Positions 9,638 through 18,950 are shown, counted from the stretch's first letter. The stretch is DNA of 61,143 nucleotides from Pleurocapsa sp. CCALA 161 (GCF_003003995.1 NZ_PVWF01000013.1:1-61143), one strand, 5' to 3'. Notes: generated by a model from the letters alone, not told the origin. Numbers and translations: made by a program.

Positions 9638-10759
9638 TTAAGATTTTTGCGCGATTGGACGATCTCCACGCTCCGCAATCGCTGCTTGATAAGTTGATAA
9701 GGTTTTCTTATACATATGCCCAAACGTTAGTTGTGACTCATATTTTTCTCGCCCCATGATCCCCATGCTAATTCGGGCTTGCTTATTATCAATTAGATAA
9801 CTGAGCTTTTGGCGTAAAGTCTGAGCATCTCCGCGAGGAACTAGATAACCCGTTTGTCCATCCAGCACAATTTCACTAACCCCCCCAACATCTGATGCCA
9901 CGACTGGTAAACCTGCTCGCATGGCTTCAATAATGGTGCATGGCAAACCTTCCCAGTTAGAAACCAAGGCATAAATTTGGACCTCTGCTAAAATTTCAGC
10001 TATATCCTCACGAAAGCCGAGAAACGATACCTGATTGTTCATTCCTAGCTGGGCTACTTTTTCTTTAGTCTTGTCTAAGCTGGGTCCATCCCCAATCAAC
10101 ATAAGTTTCGCGGGGAGATCTTGAAAAGCTTCAATTAACATTGCCTGATCTTTTTGGCGGTCAAAACGCGCTACCATGGCTACCTTAATTGGTTCTTCTT
10201 GAGCTGGATTTGCATGGAGGTCTATTGCTATATCTTTCATCCCGTTGTGAATAGTCAATAGTTTTGCTGAATTTATCCCAGCTTTTAAACCAATTTGGCG
10301 GTCATATTCGGAGACACAGATAATCTGGTCTGCTAGAGATGCTGTCAGCTTTTCCAGCCAGCGATAAATAGTCCGATGGGGTTCGGGAATCCCTGTGGTA
10401 AAAGACCAACCATGAGCTGTAAACACACAGGGTACTTTGGTTATTTGGCTGGCTAAACGACCTAAGATTCCTGTTTTACTCGAATGAGCTGCAATCAAAT
10501 CTGGCTTAAATTGATTGATTATATATAAAATGTATCTTAAACTTTTGCCATCTAGGATGGGATTAACTGCTCTTTTCAAAGAGTCACAAGCGATGGATTC
10601 AATACCTGCTTGCTGCAAATCTTCGTTGTAAACACCTGATTCTCCTGTTAAAACCAAAACCTTATAATCATCTTCTTGTAAAGCTACCGCCAAATCTTTG
10701 ACATGCACCTGAGCGCCACCGATAGCGTCTGCTCTAGTGATGATAAAAAGAACATTCAT
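9638..10759 (-). CDS. glycosyltransferase family 4 protein
   Basis: A 373-residue GT-B fold retaining glycosyltransferase. The N-terminal acceptor domain has GGAQVHV at 14-20. The C-terminal donor domain has VARFDRQKD (196-204), LIGDGP (221-226) and the EX7E pair at E270 and E278 (EGLPCTIIE), followed by VVASDVGG. It is first in the minus-strand block with the aminotransferase and co-polymerase, and probably builds the repeat unit of the exported polysaccharide at the cytoplasmic membrane face. Donor and acceptor sugars are unknown. Confidence 0.93.
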   Translation of the reverse strand: MNVLFIITRADAIGGAQVHVKDLAVALQEDDYKVLVLTGESGVYNEDLQQAGIESIACDSLKRAVNPILDGKSLRYILYIINQFKPDLIAAHSSKTGILGRLASQITKVPCVFTAHGWSFTTGIPEPHRTIYRWLEKLTASLADQIICVSEYDRQIGLKAGINSAKLLTIHNGMKDIAIDLHANPAQEEPIKVAMVARFDRQKDQAMLIEAFQDLPAKLMLIGDGPSLDKTKEKVAQLGMNNQVSFLGFREDIAEILAEVQIYALVSNWEGLPCTIIEAMRAGLPVVASDVGGVSEIVLDGQTGYLVPRGDAQTLRQKLSYLIDNKQARISMGIMGREKYESQLTFGHMYKKTLSTYQAAIAERGDRPIAQKS

Positions 10760-10941
10760 GTATTTGATAAAATTGAGATTTAAAATTTGAGTTTGATAAA
10801 TTATATTTACGATAAATGAATTTACTGGTTCATATTGTATTTTTTTGATAAAGTAGTTGGGGCAAAAAATGACGAGTTTAATAAATAATTACTAAAAGGG
10901 AATGATATAAGAAAATATACTTTCATAGGCAAACGTTATTT

Positions 10942-11919
10942 ATGCATTCTGCTGATTTGTCGCTTCCCCTTTACTCTAGTGATTCCTCGCCAGTGGTGCA
11001 GACCTGGAACTTAAGTAAAACCTATCGTACTGGCTTTTGGATGAACCAAAAAATCGAGTCTTTAAAGAGTTGTTCTTTAAATATTTATCGAGGCGAAACT
11101 TTTGGTTTATTAGGTCCTAATGGAGCAGGTAAAACTACTTTGCTCAAAACTTTACTAGGTATTACCCGTCCCACTACAGGAAAAGCCGTTATTTTTGGTC
11201 AACCAATTGGCGATCGCCAGGTGAAACAAAAGATTGGTTATTTGCCAGAAAATGCCTATCTCTATGATTTTTTGACTGCTTGGGAGTTTTTGGAGTTTAT
11301 TGCTGGACTATTTCAAATACCTAAAAGTAAACAACGCCAGCGGATCACCGAACTACTGGATTTAGTCGGTTTAGCTCAATCTACTGCTCGTAATAAGAAG
11401 CTAAAGCAATATTCTAAAGGAATGCTCCAGCGAGTGGGGATGGCGCAGTCACTGATTAACGATCCTGAAATTGTTTTTCTGGATGAGCCAATGTCTGGGC
11501 TTGACCCAATGGGACGTTATCGGATGAAGGAAATTGTCTTGTCTCTTAAGCAACAGGGTAAAACAATTTTTTTTAATTCCCATATCTTATCTGATATTGA
11601 GCAAATTTGCGATCGCATTGCTTTTCTGGCTTTGGGAGAATTAATTTGCCAGGGTTCACTGGATGAGCTGTTGGGAGAGGGCAATGCTTATCGAGCAACA
11701 GTTGTAGGAGCAACTTTAGAAACTTTAACCCCCTGGATGACCAACCTAACTCAAGAAAATCACTATTGGCATGGTCAACTCAAAGTAGAGCCTAATCACT
11801 TTGTGACCCAACTAAATGATACTGATGCTCGATTAGTCAGTATTCAATTAGCCAGACCTTCTCTAGAAGAATTTTTTATGCAGCAATTGCGCGATCGCGG
11901 GATTGAATTTAGCCGATAA
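10942..11919 (+). CDS. ABC transporter ATP-binding protein (orphan)
   Basis: A 325-residue ABC ATPase of the CcmA/DrrA/NatA-like class. Walker A is GPNGAGKTT, the signature is YSKGM, Walker B is IVFLDEP with GLDP in the D-loop, and the switch histidine lies in NSHILSD. About 95 residues after the nucleotide domain form the accessory C-terminal region typical of this class. No permease lies next to it, so the partner must be elsewhere. It is transcribed divergently from the glycosyltransferase; a hairpin at 11948-11977 follows the stop. Substrate cannot be assigned. Confidence 0.9.
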   Translation: MHSADLSLPLYSSDSSPVVQTWNLSKTYRTGFWMNQKIESLKSCSLNIYRGETFGLLGPNGAGKTTLLKTLLGITRPTTGKAVIFGQPIGDRQVKQKIGYLPENAYLYDFLTAWEFLEFIAGLFQIPKSKQRQRITELLDLVGLAQSTARNKKLKQYSKGMLQRVGMAQSLINDPEIVFLDEPMSGLDPMGRYRMKEIVLSLKQQGKTIFFNSHILSDIEQICDRIAFLALGELICQGSLDELLGEGNAYRATVVGATLETLTPWMTNLTQENHYWHGQLKVEPNHFVTQLNDTDARLVSIQLARPSLEEFFMQQLRDRGIEFSR

Positions 11920-11947
11920 CAATATTTAAAAATTAATCAGATAAAAC

Positions 11948-11977
11948 ACCCAGGCTATAGATAGAATTAGCCTGGGT
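11948..11977. terminator. stem-loop between ABC ATPase and DUF1815 genes
   Basis: A perfect 10-base inverted repeat ACCCAGGCTA/TAGCCTGGGT with a 10-base loop lies 28 bases after the ABC gene stop. The following sequence is only modestly T-rich. The position between converging genes fits a bidirectional terminator. Confidence 0.65.
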
Positions 11978-12020
11978 ATTCTTAATTGCCATGTCGCTGA
12001 TTGGATCACAGAAGTTTCTG

Positions 12021-12383
12021 CTAAATGGATCGTAAAACTGAATCAAAATCAGATTTTGAAGTGGCAGATACCGTTGGGTGAGATTGATATTTAATTAAAT
12101 CTGCCAAATCCTGTAACTGATTGATTGCTTCTGCACCTTCCAATTTCATTAATTCGCGATCATCTCTCATTTCAGTCCAGGTAATGCCATAATCTGAGAC
12201 TAAAAAACGAATTAAATGACCATCTCCTAAGCTAACCATAAACGAACCACTGTTCATTTCTCCGCCACAGGTATAGCAGGATGCTAAATAACCTTTATTT
12301 TCTAAAACGATCGCTAATGCCTGAAGAGTCATGACTAAATCTTGGACAAATTGGCGATGTTGTTGTGCAAGTCTTGTGAACAC
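12021..12383 (-). CDS. DUF1815 family protein
   Basis: A small soluble protein of about 120 residues. The start is set at the GTG at 12383, because GGAGG lies seven bases upstream (GGAGGAACTAAAGTG). It matches my memory of the cyanobacterial family DUF1815, including RLAQQHRQFVQDLV near the start, CYTCGG in the middle and ITWTEMRDDRELMKLEGAEA. The two Cys of CYTCGG could bind metal or form a disulfide. The function of the family is not established. Confidence 0.85.
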   Translation of the reverse strand: MFTRLAQQHRQFVQDLVMTLQALAIVLENKGYLASCYTCGGEMNSGSFMVSLGDGHLIRFLVSDYGITWTEMRDDRELMKLEGAEAINQLQDLADLIKYQSHPTVSATSKSDFDSVLRSI

Positions 12384-12506
12384 TTTAGTTCCTCCAAACA
12401 CCTTAAAATTTTATTGTAAACGTTCAAGTACTTTTTTAAGTTTTTCTTAAGATTTGTCATCAAAGCATCATAATATCTATAGTTCAGATTCTCTAGACTA
12501 GTCTAA

Positions 12507-13310
12507 CTAATTTAGAAGAGAACTTTGTGTGTCATTTGATTCAATTAGCTGAGGTTTTAAAACAAAATTACACAAACAAACAGTAGTTCCATCTTTTAAA
12601 CAGGCTTTAAGATTTAATTCAGTTTCGCTTTTGATTCCCGTGACGGCTAGAGAAAACTCAAAACCGCTTTGTCCAGCTAGAGGAATATCAGGATACTGTT
12701 GTGCGATTACGGGACGACGCAGGTCAACTGTCGTCTCTAGTATAGTTTCGCTTAGATATAGAACTTTTACGGTTTGAGCCTGAGCTTTTTTTCCCAATAC
12801 CCAGCCACGCACAAAAATTGCTCCTGTCGTCAGGATAGTTTCAACAGTGGGACTAATAATCCCAAAACCCCATAAAGTTTCAAAATCTTGTTTTGGCAAG
12901 GTCTTGTTAATCTTAATCACTTGAACTGGAGTTCTGATTAAATTTAGCCAAGTATTTTGATCTACTGCCTGCGCCAAAGTTTGCTGAGTTTTTTGATATT
13001 GAGCCTGTACACTGCTCAACTGTTTTTGTTGTTCAAACAGCTCTTTTTTGTACTGCTGCAATTCATCTGTCATTTTTTGCAGTTTAAGCTGAGTTTCTCC
13101 CAGTTCGATTTGAAAACCCTGGTTAATTTGTAACTGTGCTTTAGTTTGAGCGAGTTGTTTGTGAGATTGTTGTAAATCCTGATTTAGTTTCTCAATCGTT
13201 GACTGCATTTTTGTCAATTTAGCATTTGTTTGCTGCAAAGACTGCTCGTCGGGCTTATCTTTTTCAGGATCTTCGTCGGAAAACCAATTGGCAAGTTTTG
13301 TCAGCTTCAA
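12507..13310 (-). CDS. coiled-coil protein of unknown function
   Basis: A 267-residue protein. Residues about 20-120 form a Gln/Leu/Lys-rich coiled coil, and residues 130-255 a mostly beta, globular region with no motif I recognise. The start is TTG at 13310; it is supported by AGGAG eight bases upstream. No signal peptide or membrane helix is seen. It sits divergent from an ABC ATPase gene and ends about 105 bases upstream of the DUF1815 start on the same strand. Confidence 0.65.
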   Translation of the reverse strand: MKLTKLANWFSDEDPEKDKPDEQSLQQTNAKLTKMQSTIEKLNQDLQQSHKQLAQTKAQLQINQGFQIELGETQLKLQKMTDELQQYKKELFEQQKQLSSVQAQYQKTQQTLAQAVDQNTWLNLIRTPVQVIKINKTLPKQDFETLWGFGIISPTVETILTTGAIFVRGWVLGKKAQAQTVKVLYLSETILETTVDLRRPVIAQQYPDIPLAGQSGFEFSLAVTGIKSETELNLKACLKDGTTVCLCNFVLKPQLIESNDTQSSLLN

Positions 13311-13470
13311 AATATTACTCCTCTGGCAATGGTGCTTAAGTTACAGAATATGTGCGCGATCGCAACTTAATCTTCCTTGCTGTTATACACTCCAACCAGA
13401 GAGGTTGCAAGCTTGGCAAGGAACTGAATTACAGAGTAAAACAATCTCAAGGAGGATTACCTCGTTAAAT

Positions 13471-13494
13471 TTTAACTTAAGATTTAACTTAAGA
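13471..13494. repeat. 12-base tandem duplication upstream of ABC ATPase
   Basis: TTTAACTTAAGA occurs twice back to back, followed by TTTAAAC. It lies 50 bases before the ATG of the ABC ATPase gene, in its likely promoter region. It may be a replication-slippage duplication or a paired operator. Confidence 0.6.
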
Positions 13495-13543
13495 TTTAAA
13501 CTATGCTGGACATAATATACTCTCCGTTTATTTGAATCATGAT

Positions 13544-14305
13544 ATGAGGGACAATCGCCACTTAACTTATGTTTTACGCTTAGAGCAAGTTACGCTTCAG
13601 GCTAACATAGGTACTGGGTTGCTGTTACAGGATCTTTCATTTGCGGTTCAACCTGGAGAAATTATTAGCATCGTTGGAGCATCAGGATCAGGCAAAACTT
13701 CTTTACTAAGACTATTAAACGGTTTGGCTTCTCCTACCCAAGGAAAAATTTATTTTGCAGAAATACCAGTTGAGGAATACACCCCAGTAGAATTGCGCCG
13801 TCGGCTAGTTTTAGCACCTCAAGAACCAAAATTATTAGGAATGAAAGTGATCGATGCTTTGAGCTATCCCTTACAGTTACAGCAATTATCAAAGTCTCAA
13901 ATCCGCGCTCAAGTTGAAACCTGGCTCGATTTGCTGCATATTCCCGCCGAATGGCTGGTAAAAACCGAATTACAATTATCTCAAGGGCAAAAACAGCTAG
14001 TAGCGATCGCCCGATCCTTAATGATGAAGCCTCAAGTAATTCTCTTAGATGAGCCTACATCAGCTTTGGATGTCGGAACAGCAACCCATCTATTGAAGGT
14101 GTTAGCCAAGCTAAATCAAGACCAAGATCTCACCATTATGATGGTTAACCATCAATTAGAATTAATTCAAGATTTTGGCGATCGGCTTTTACTGCTTAAT
14201 CAGGGAAACTTGTTAGAAGATCTGCCTGCAACCAGAATTAACTGTCAAAAAGTAAGCCAAAAAATTTTTCAGCTATGCTCAGAAGAAGCGCAGGAGTGGC
14301 ATTGA
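13544..14305 (+). CDS. ABC transporter ATP-binding protein (FetA/YbbL-like, orphan)
   Basis: About 253 residues from the ATG at 13544; the frame extends to a TTG at 13532. Walker A is GASGSGKTS, the signature LSQGQ (an LSGGQ variant), Walker B VILLDEPTSALD, and the switch His lies in MVNHQ. Overall it resembles the E. coli FetA (YbbL) subfamily, whose partner is the FetB (YbbM) permease. No permease lies beside it, so substrate is open. It converges with the response regulator gene, leaving 14 bases between them. Confidence 0.88.
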   Translation: MRDNRHLTYVLRLEQVTLQANIGTGLLLQDLSFAVQPGEIISIVGASGSGKTSLLRLLNGLASPTQGKIYFAEIPVEEYTPVELRRRLVLAPQEPKLLGMKVIDALSYPLQLQQLSKSQIRAQVETWLDLLHIPAEWLVKTELQLSQGQKQLVAIARSLMMKPQVILLDEPTSALDVGTATHLLKVLAKLNQDQDLTIMMVNHQLELIQDFGDRLLLLNQGNLLEDLPATRINCQKVSQKIFQLCSEEAQEWH

Positions 14306-14319
14306 GATTAAACAGAATT

Positions 14320-15099
14320 TTAAACACGGCGGGATACTGGACTCAAATGAGATTGCTGAGCTTGACGACCTAATGCTAAATTAGCGGGTGCTAAAAAATC
14401 ATTATCTACTTTAATCAATTCAGGATTAAAACGATAACCAATATTACGTACCGTTTGGATAATATTAGGCTGTCTTGGATTCAGCTCAATTTTTTTACGT
14501 AAAGATAGAACATGAGTATCTACTGTACGGGGATTGTCGATCGCCTCTGGCCAAGCTCTCTGCAACAACTCTGAGCGACTTAAAGGGTTACCCTCCGCCT
14601 GAGCCAAAACATACAAAAGGCTAAACTCTTGCGGGGTCAATTCAATAAAGTTACCTTTTAACTGCACCCTTCGCTGAGCTAGGTCAATCTTAAGCTCTTT
14701 ACACTCCATTGACAGGGGAACTACACCACCAGAGCGCCTTCTCCGTACTAAAGCCTCAACTCGCGCCAAAAACTCCTGCATCCCAAACGGCTTGGTTAAA
14801 TAATCATCAGCACCAGCTTTCAAACCTTTAACCACATCTTGTTCTCCACTGCGAGCCGAGAGCAGCAAAATCAAAGAATCTTGCTGTTGATACAGCCAAT
14901 GAGACAATTCCAATCCATCCCCATCGGGTAAATCTGAATCGAGAATTACTAATGTTGGTTGATGTCGATGAAAAGCATCCCGACCTTGTTGCAGAGTAGC
15001 AGATTGGCTAACTGTATAATCTGCTTGTTGCAGATGCCAACCCAGTAACGAGCGTAAGTGAGGATTACTTTCAACTATCAAAATATGCCCTAAAACCAC
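14320..15099 (-). CDS. OmpR/PhoB-family response regulator
   Basis: A 259-residue two-component regulator. It has an N-terminal receiver (residues 5-120) with the likely phospho-acceptor at D54 (VILDSDLP) and the conserved Lys in TKPF. The C-terminal winged helix covers about 135-230 (LTPQEFSLLYVLA, SRSELLQRAWP, VDTHVLSLRKKI). The acidic pocket reads E10-S11 (LIVESN), not the usual Asp-Asp, so metal binding and phosphorylation may differ. It starts with GTG at 15099, preceded by TGAGG. No kinase gene is adjacent. I could not decide between known cyanobacterial members such as NblR or RpaA/B relatives. Confidence 0.9.
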   Translation of the reverse strand: MVLGHILIVESNPHLRSLLGWHLQQADYTVSQSATLQQGRDAFHRHQPTLVILDSDLPDGDGLELSHWLYQQQDSLILLLSARSGEQDVVKGLKAGADDYLTKPFGMQEFLARVEALVRRRRSGGVVPLSMECKELKIDLAQRRVQLKGNFIELTPQEFSLLYVLAQAEGNPLSRSELLQRAWPEAIDNPRTVDTHVLSLRKKIELNPRQPNIIQTVRNIGYRFNPELIKVDNDFLAPANLALGRQAQQSHLSPVSRRV

Positions 15100-15434
15100 T
15101 TTTGCCTCATTTAAGCTTAGGAAAATTCTTATAAAGATAAGGCTAACAGAGGCTTTGACGAGATTTTGTAGCGAAGGTTACGGTGCTGCAATACTAATGG
15201 ATTTGTTGGGAAGTTTTCCAGAAATTTTTAAGTGCCTGTTAACATAGACCAGTAAGGGAAGTGTAACCAAGCTAATGATTAAAACTACTAATAGATTTGG
15301 CTTAACTCTATAGACTGATTTTTTTAAAAAATGTGATTGTTAAAACCCAACACGGTAAAATATAAAAAGACAATAAAACTTAACAACAGTTCGATTTCGG
15401 CTGATATTCTGGGCAGGATAGCCTAATTAGATTT
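15100..15434. other. divergent intergenic region, no gene
   Basis: 335 bases between the OmpR-type regulator and the small DUF6761-like gene, which point away from each other. It must hold both promoters. It is AT-rich, with a T7A6 tract near 15320. I see no gene and no clear operator. Confidence 0.5.
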
Positions 15435-15698
15435 ATGATTCTCCAAGATCCACAAACGATTAGACACTATCAAAAAATTACTGACGGCATGGTCGATCTG
15501 TGGCGTAGACGCTATAGCTTTGAGGAGATCAGGCTATATTTAGATGGATATATCTCCTGTCTGCGCAACAGCAATTTTGTAGAACAATATCTTATTCATC
15601 GTTTGGAAGAACAGGCTCTCAGTTTTTTGCGCGACCCTTCAAATTTTGAGTTAGCAAACCCTCAAACTCAAATGGAAGTTGACACTGACTATTATTAG
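15435..15698 (+). CDS. small conserved cyanobacterial protein (DUF6761-like)
   Basis: An 87-residue soluble protein, mainly helical and rich in Arg, Tyr and Leu (RHYQKITDGMVDLWRRR, LYLDGYISCLR, LIHRLEEQA, FLRDPSNFE). It matches a small family that I recall as nearly universal in cyanobacteria and named DUF6761; the name is from memory. No catalytic motif or membrane helix. Transcribed alone, away from the response regulator. Function unknown. Confidence 0.75.
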   Translation: MILQDPQTIRHYQKITDGMVDLWRRRYSFEEIRLYLDGYISCLRNSNFVEQYLIHRLEEQALSFLRDPSNFELANPQTQMEVDTDYY

Positions 15699-15794
15699 TG
15701 GCTTTGCTGACTGAATGTATATCACAAGAGTAAGATGTAAAACTGTCTTGAGCTTTAAAAACATCTTAATATTAGGGTTTTTATATCCCTGAAG

Positions 15795-15820
15795 AAAAAA
15801 AGACGACTAGGTTTAGTCGC
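15795..15820 (-). terminator. terminator of grxD
   Basis: On the minus strand a GCGACTA/TAGTCGT stem with a four-base AACC loop is followed by CTTTTTTTC. It lies 39 bases after the glutaredoxin stop and so is its likely factor-independent terminator. The stem may also stop transcripts of the small gene converging from the plus strand. Confidence 0.75.
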
Positions 15821-15858
15821 CTGGGCTTAATTTTAGGTTTTAGGTTCAATCAAATTAC

Positions 15859-16182
15859 TTAAGAAGCTAATGCAACTTCTACCATTTGTTGTAGTTCCCC
15901 ATTTTGATAAAGTTCGATCGCAATGTCTGAACCCCCAACAAATTCTCCGTTGATGTATATTTGAGGAATTGTCGGCCAGTTTGAATATTCCTTAATTCCC
16001 TGTCTAATTTCAGGCTCGGCTAGAATATCTACGGTTTCATAAGGAACGCCAAGACTGTTGAGGATCTGCACCACATTGTTAGAAAAACCACACTGGGGCA
16101 TTAGTTTTGATCCCTTCATGAAGACCATAATTTTGTTTTGATTGAGCAACTGTTCTATTTTTGTCTTTACTTCGGGTGTCAT
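15859..16182 (-). CDS. grxD: monothiol glutaredoxin, Grx4 family
   Basis: A 107-residue monothiol glutaredoxin that binds a [2Fe-2S] cluster with glutathione and hands it to acceptors. The active-site motif is CGFS (C31 in PQCGFSN). The WPTIPQIYINGEFVGGSDI segment, including the cis-Pro and glutathione-binding residues, is also present. The neighbouring gene upstream on the same strand encodes BolA, its standard partner in Fe-S trafficking and iron sensing, so the pair probably acts as a complex. Confidence 0.95.
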   Translation of the reverse strand: MTPEVKTKIEQLLNQNKIMVFMKGSKLMPQCGFSNNVVQILNSLGVPYETVDILAEPEIRQGIKEYSNWPTIPQIYINGEFVGGSDIAIELYQNGELQQMVEVALAS

Positions 16183-16295
16183 AAGCTTTAATTATCTATT
16201 TGTTAATTGTTTACGCTAACCAAGATTTATCGAAATCGATTTTAATTCTGTTAAATTGCAAAATACTACATCATTAATCTTTATAAAAAAATGCG

Positions 16296-16547
16296 CTACA
16301 CGGTTTGCCCATTTGCTTGCCAAGCTTCAGGAGTGTAGGTTTTGAGCGATAAAGCATGGATTGTTTCTGATGCTAGTTCTGATTGCAATGCTCCATATAC
16401 AATTTGATGTTGTTTAACTCTGGTTTTACCGACAAAATCTGGAGAAATAATAATGGCTTCAAAATGCTGTCCATCGCCAACAACTTTGACTTCGGCATTG
16501 CTCAGCCGCTCTTGAATCATGGTTTGTACTTGTTCTGGACTAATCAT
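16296..16547 (-). CDS. BolA family protein
   Basis: An 83-residue BolA-like protein: MISPEQVQTMIQERL start, HFEAIIISPDFVGKTRVKQHQIVYGAL core, and IHALSLKTYTPEAW end with the conserved His that helps ligate the shared [2Fe-2S] cluster. It lies 113 bases upstream of the Grx4 gene on the same strand. In other organisms BolA and Grx4 form a cluster-bridged heterodimer. That this pair does so here is inference from adjacency and conserved ligands. Confidence 0.93.
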   Translation of the reverse strand: MISPEQVQTMIQERLSNAEVKVVGDGQHFEAIIISPDFVGKTRVKQHQIVYGALQSELASETIHALSLKTYTPEAWQANGQTV

Positions 16548-16703
16548 AATTGTGTGGTTGGTTTGATGGCATTGATAAACATGAAATTATGACGCTTGCG
16601 AAGAGTAATTATAATTGAGAGTAACTATTTTACATTTATTCTAAGCAAAAAGACCTAAGTGTGGCTAAAGTTCTCGACAGGTTAAACAGATTATGTGACA
16701 GAT

Positions 16704-17351
16704 TTAAGGAGTTGGAGCTGCGGGTGCAACTTCGGAAGATGGAGCTTGACCTTCAGCAGGTGGCTGGGGGTTTGGACTTGGGGGTATTTCAGCTGGGGGA
16801 GGTGTTGCTGTTCCTGGTTTGGGCGGAGTATAGGGAGTATCGACAAAACCAATTTCTAGCAATTGTTCATAAGCCTTTTTACCCAATCCGATTCCAGGAG
16901 TTTGAGAAGTAATGATTTGAATCAAGAGGGGAATAGAAAGCTCTGACTTATTTTGTGAGCGATGGACTAAAGCTAATTGATAGGTCGCTTTATCTCTTTC
17001 CAGGCTAGTGTCTAAAGCTTTTTTTCGGTTAGCTTCAGCAGCAGCATTATCTAATCCTGTAAAACTATTAAATAACTGTAGGTAGAAATTAGACAGCTGA
17101 TTATAAACCTGTCGTGCATTTTGTAACTTTTCGACGGCTAGGTCATATTGTTGAGCCTCAATAGCCCGATCTGCCTCCATCATTAGCTTTTTGCCTCCCT
17201 CAATACTTAAGATGCTGACTGACTGACTCTGCGCCTCAGTTTTTGAAGTATCCTCCGTTGACTGCGCCTGTAGCTTGCCAGGTAATCCGAACAGCAGGAG
17301 GATAAATAATAAATAATGCGTACTATGGCGGACAATATTCTGCTTGGACAT
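16704..17351 (-). CDS. secreted protein with helical repeat region and Pro-rich tail
   Basis: A 215-residue protein with a Sec signal peptide (HYLLFILLLFGLPGKLQAQ, likely cleavage after residue 29). Residues 45-160 are a helical region that looks like degenerate TPRs (ADRAIEAQQYDLAVEKLQNA is TPR-like). The last ~40 residues are a Pro/Ala-rich tail. It is probably periplasmic or cell-wall associated. It is divergent from the PLD lipoprotein gene. No family name is justified. Confidence 0.65.
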   Translation of the reverse strand: MSKQNIVRHSTHYLLFILLLFGLPGKLQAQSTEDTSKTEAQSQSVSILSIEGGKKLMMEADRAIEAQQYDLAVEKLQNARQVYNQLSNFYLQLFNSFTGLDNAAAEANRKKALDTSLERDKATYQLALVHRSQNKSELSIPLLIQIITSQTPGIGLGKKAYEQLLEIGFVDTPYTPPKPGTATPPPAEIPPSPNPQPPAEGQAPSSEVAPAAPTP

Positions 17352-17564
17352 ATTAGTTTTGATATTAAATTATCTCTTTGATGTCTTTCTAATACAGGAA
17401 ACTACAAGTTAGATTTGAATTAGACTTCAGGTATCTTATCACCCCAGCAGCTTACTGTCAGGACTATAAATTTAGATGATTTTGCCAATCAAAGAGTAGT
17501 TGATCTAGGTTAGTTGCTTTATGCTGGAGCAGTTTATTTAATGCCAGTGCGCTGATAATTATTT

Positions 17565-18950
17565 ATGTATCGCCTAAGTAGGCTAGTTTATTGTTGTTTG
17601 TTGCTGGCAGCTTGTTCAAAAGATACTGACAAAATTGATAGCTTGCCTCAAGATAAATTTATTCAAGCTTACTTTAATCATCGAGAAACCCAGACGCAAA
17701 CCTATATCGATCCTTATCGTAAAATTGAGCGAACAGGAGATAATTTAGAAGCAATAATTCTTAAGGAAATTGCCACTGCTCAATCTTCAATTGATCTGGC
17801 TATTTATGAGTTAAATTTACCTTTAGTTGCCCAAGCTTTGGCAAAAAAGCAGCTTGAAGGAGTTAAGGTGAGAGTAGTTTTAGATAATGATTACAGTCAT
17901 TCTTTAACTGAGCTTAGTTCTGCTCAAATCAGTAACTTAAATCAGCGCGATCGCCAAAAATACGAACAACTTTTCCAATTAATCGATCTCGATCGAGATC
18001 GTCAATTGAGTTCCACCGAAATTGCTCAACGAGATGCTTTGACTATTATTAAGCAAGCAGGAATTGAAGTAATTGATGACACTGCTGATGGCTCAAAGGG
18101 AAGCGGTTTGATGCATCATAAGTTTATGGTAATCGATCATAAAAGAGTCATTGCTGGTTCGAGTAACTATACCCTGAGTGACATCCACGGAGACTTTGAT
18201 CATCCAGACACAACAGGCAATGTTAATCATCTGTTACGGATTAATAACGCCCAAGTAGCTAATTTGTTTAGTGAAGAATTTAACTATATGTGGGGCGATT
18301 CTGAACTAGGAATTGAGCATAAATTTAGTTTAGCTAAACCTTGGCGATCGCCTCAATCTTTTAGCTGGGAAAATACTCAGATTACCATTCAGTTTTCTCC
18401 CACTTCTCGACAGCAAGACTGGAATTTAACCACTAATGGTTTAATTGCCCAAACTATTGACAGCGCTACTAAATCAGTTGATCTAGCTTTATTTGTTTTT
18501 AGTGAACAAGAATTGGCTGATATCCTGCAACATAAACACGATCAAGGGGTTGAAATCAAAGGAATATTCGATCCTGGTTTTGCCTATCGTTATTACAGCG
18601 AAATGTTAGATATGTTGGGGGTTAGTTTATATTCACGCTGTCAACCTGAAGCAAATAATCATCCTTGGCTTAATCAGGTGGATACCGTTGGGATAGCGCA
18701 GATCGCTGTTGGGGACAAACTTCATCATAAAGTTGCAGTTATAGATGATGCTACAGTAATTTCTGGATCGCAAAATTGGTCAGAAGCAGCTAATTATCAA
18801 AACGATGAGGCTGTAATTATTATTAGCAATCCCACAGTAGCCCAGCATTTTGTTCAAGAATTTCAACGACTTTACAGTTCTGGATTATTAGGACTATCAG
18901 CAAAGCTCAACAACAAGCTTGAGCAACAGCAGCAAAAATGTGGGAGTTAA
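17565..18950 (+). CDS. phospholipase D-family lipoprotein with EF-hand-like loop
   Basis: A 461-residue PLD-superfamily phosphodiesterase, the class that includes Nuc endonucleases. A lipobox LAAC with Cys17 predicts a lipoprotein. Two HKD motifs are visible: H184-x-K186...D191 (HHKFMVID) followed by GSSNYT, and H387-x-K389...D394 (HHKVAVID) followed by GSQNW. Between the first strand block and the first HKD there is an EF-hand-type loop at residues 141-152 (D141, D143, D145, S149, E152), suggesting calcium control. Substrate could be nucleic acid or lipid. Transcribed alone. Confidence 0.85.
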   Translation: MYRLSRLVYCCLLLAACSKDTDKIDSLPQDKFIQAYFNHRETQTQTYIDPYRKIERTGDNLEAIILKEIATAQSSIDLAIYELNLPLVAQALAKKQLEGVKVRVVLDNDYSHSLTELSSAQISNLNQRDRQKYEQLFQLIDLDRDRQLSSTEIAQRDALTIIKQAGIEVIDDTADGSKGSGLMHHKFMVIDHKRVIAGSSNYTLSDIHGDFDHPDTTGNVNHLLRINNAQVANLFSEEFNYMWGDSELGIEHKFSLAKPWRSPQSFSWENTQITIQFSPTSRQQDWNLTTNGLIAQTIDSATKSVDLALFVFSEQELADILQHKHDQGVEIKGIFDPGFAYRYYSEMLDMLGVSLYSRCQPEANNHPWLNQVDTVGIAQIAVGDKLHHKVAVIDDATVISGSQNWSEAANYQNDEAVIIISNPTVAQHFVQEFQRLYSSGLLGLSAKLNNKLEQQQQKCGS

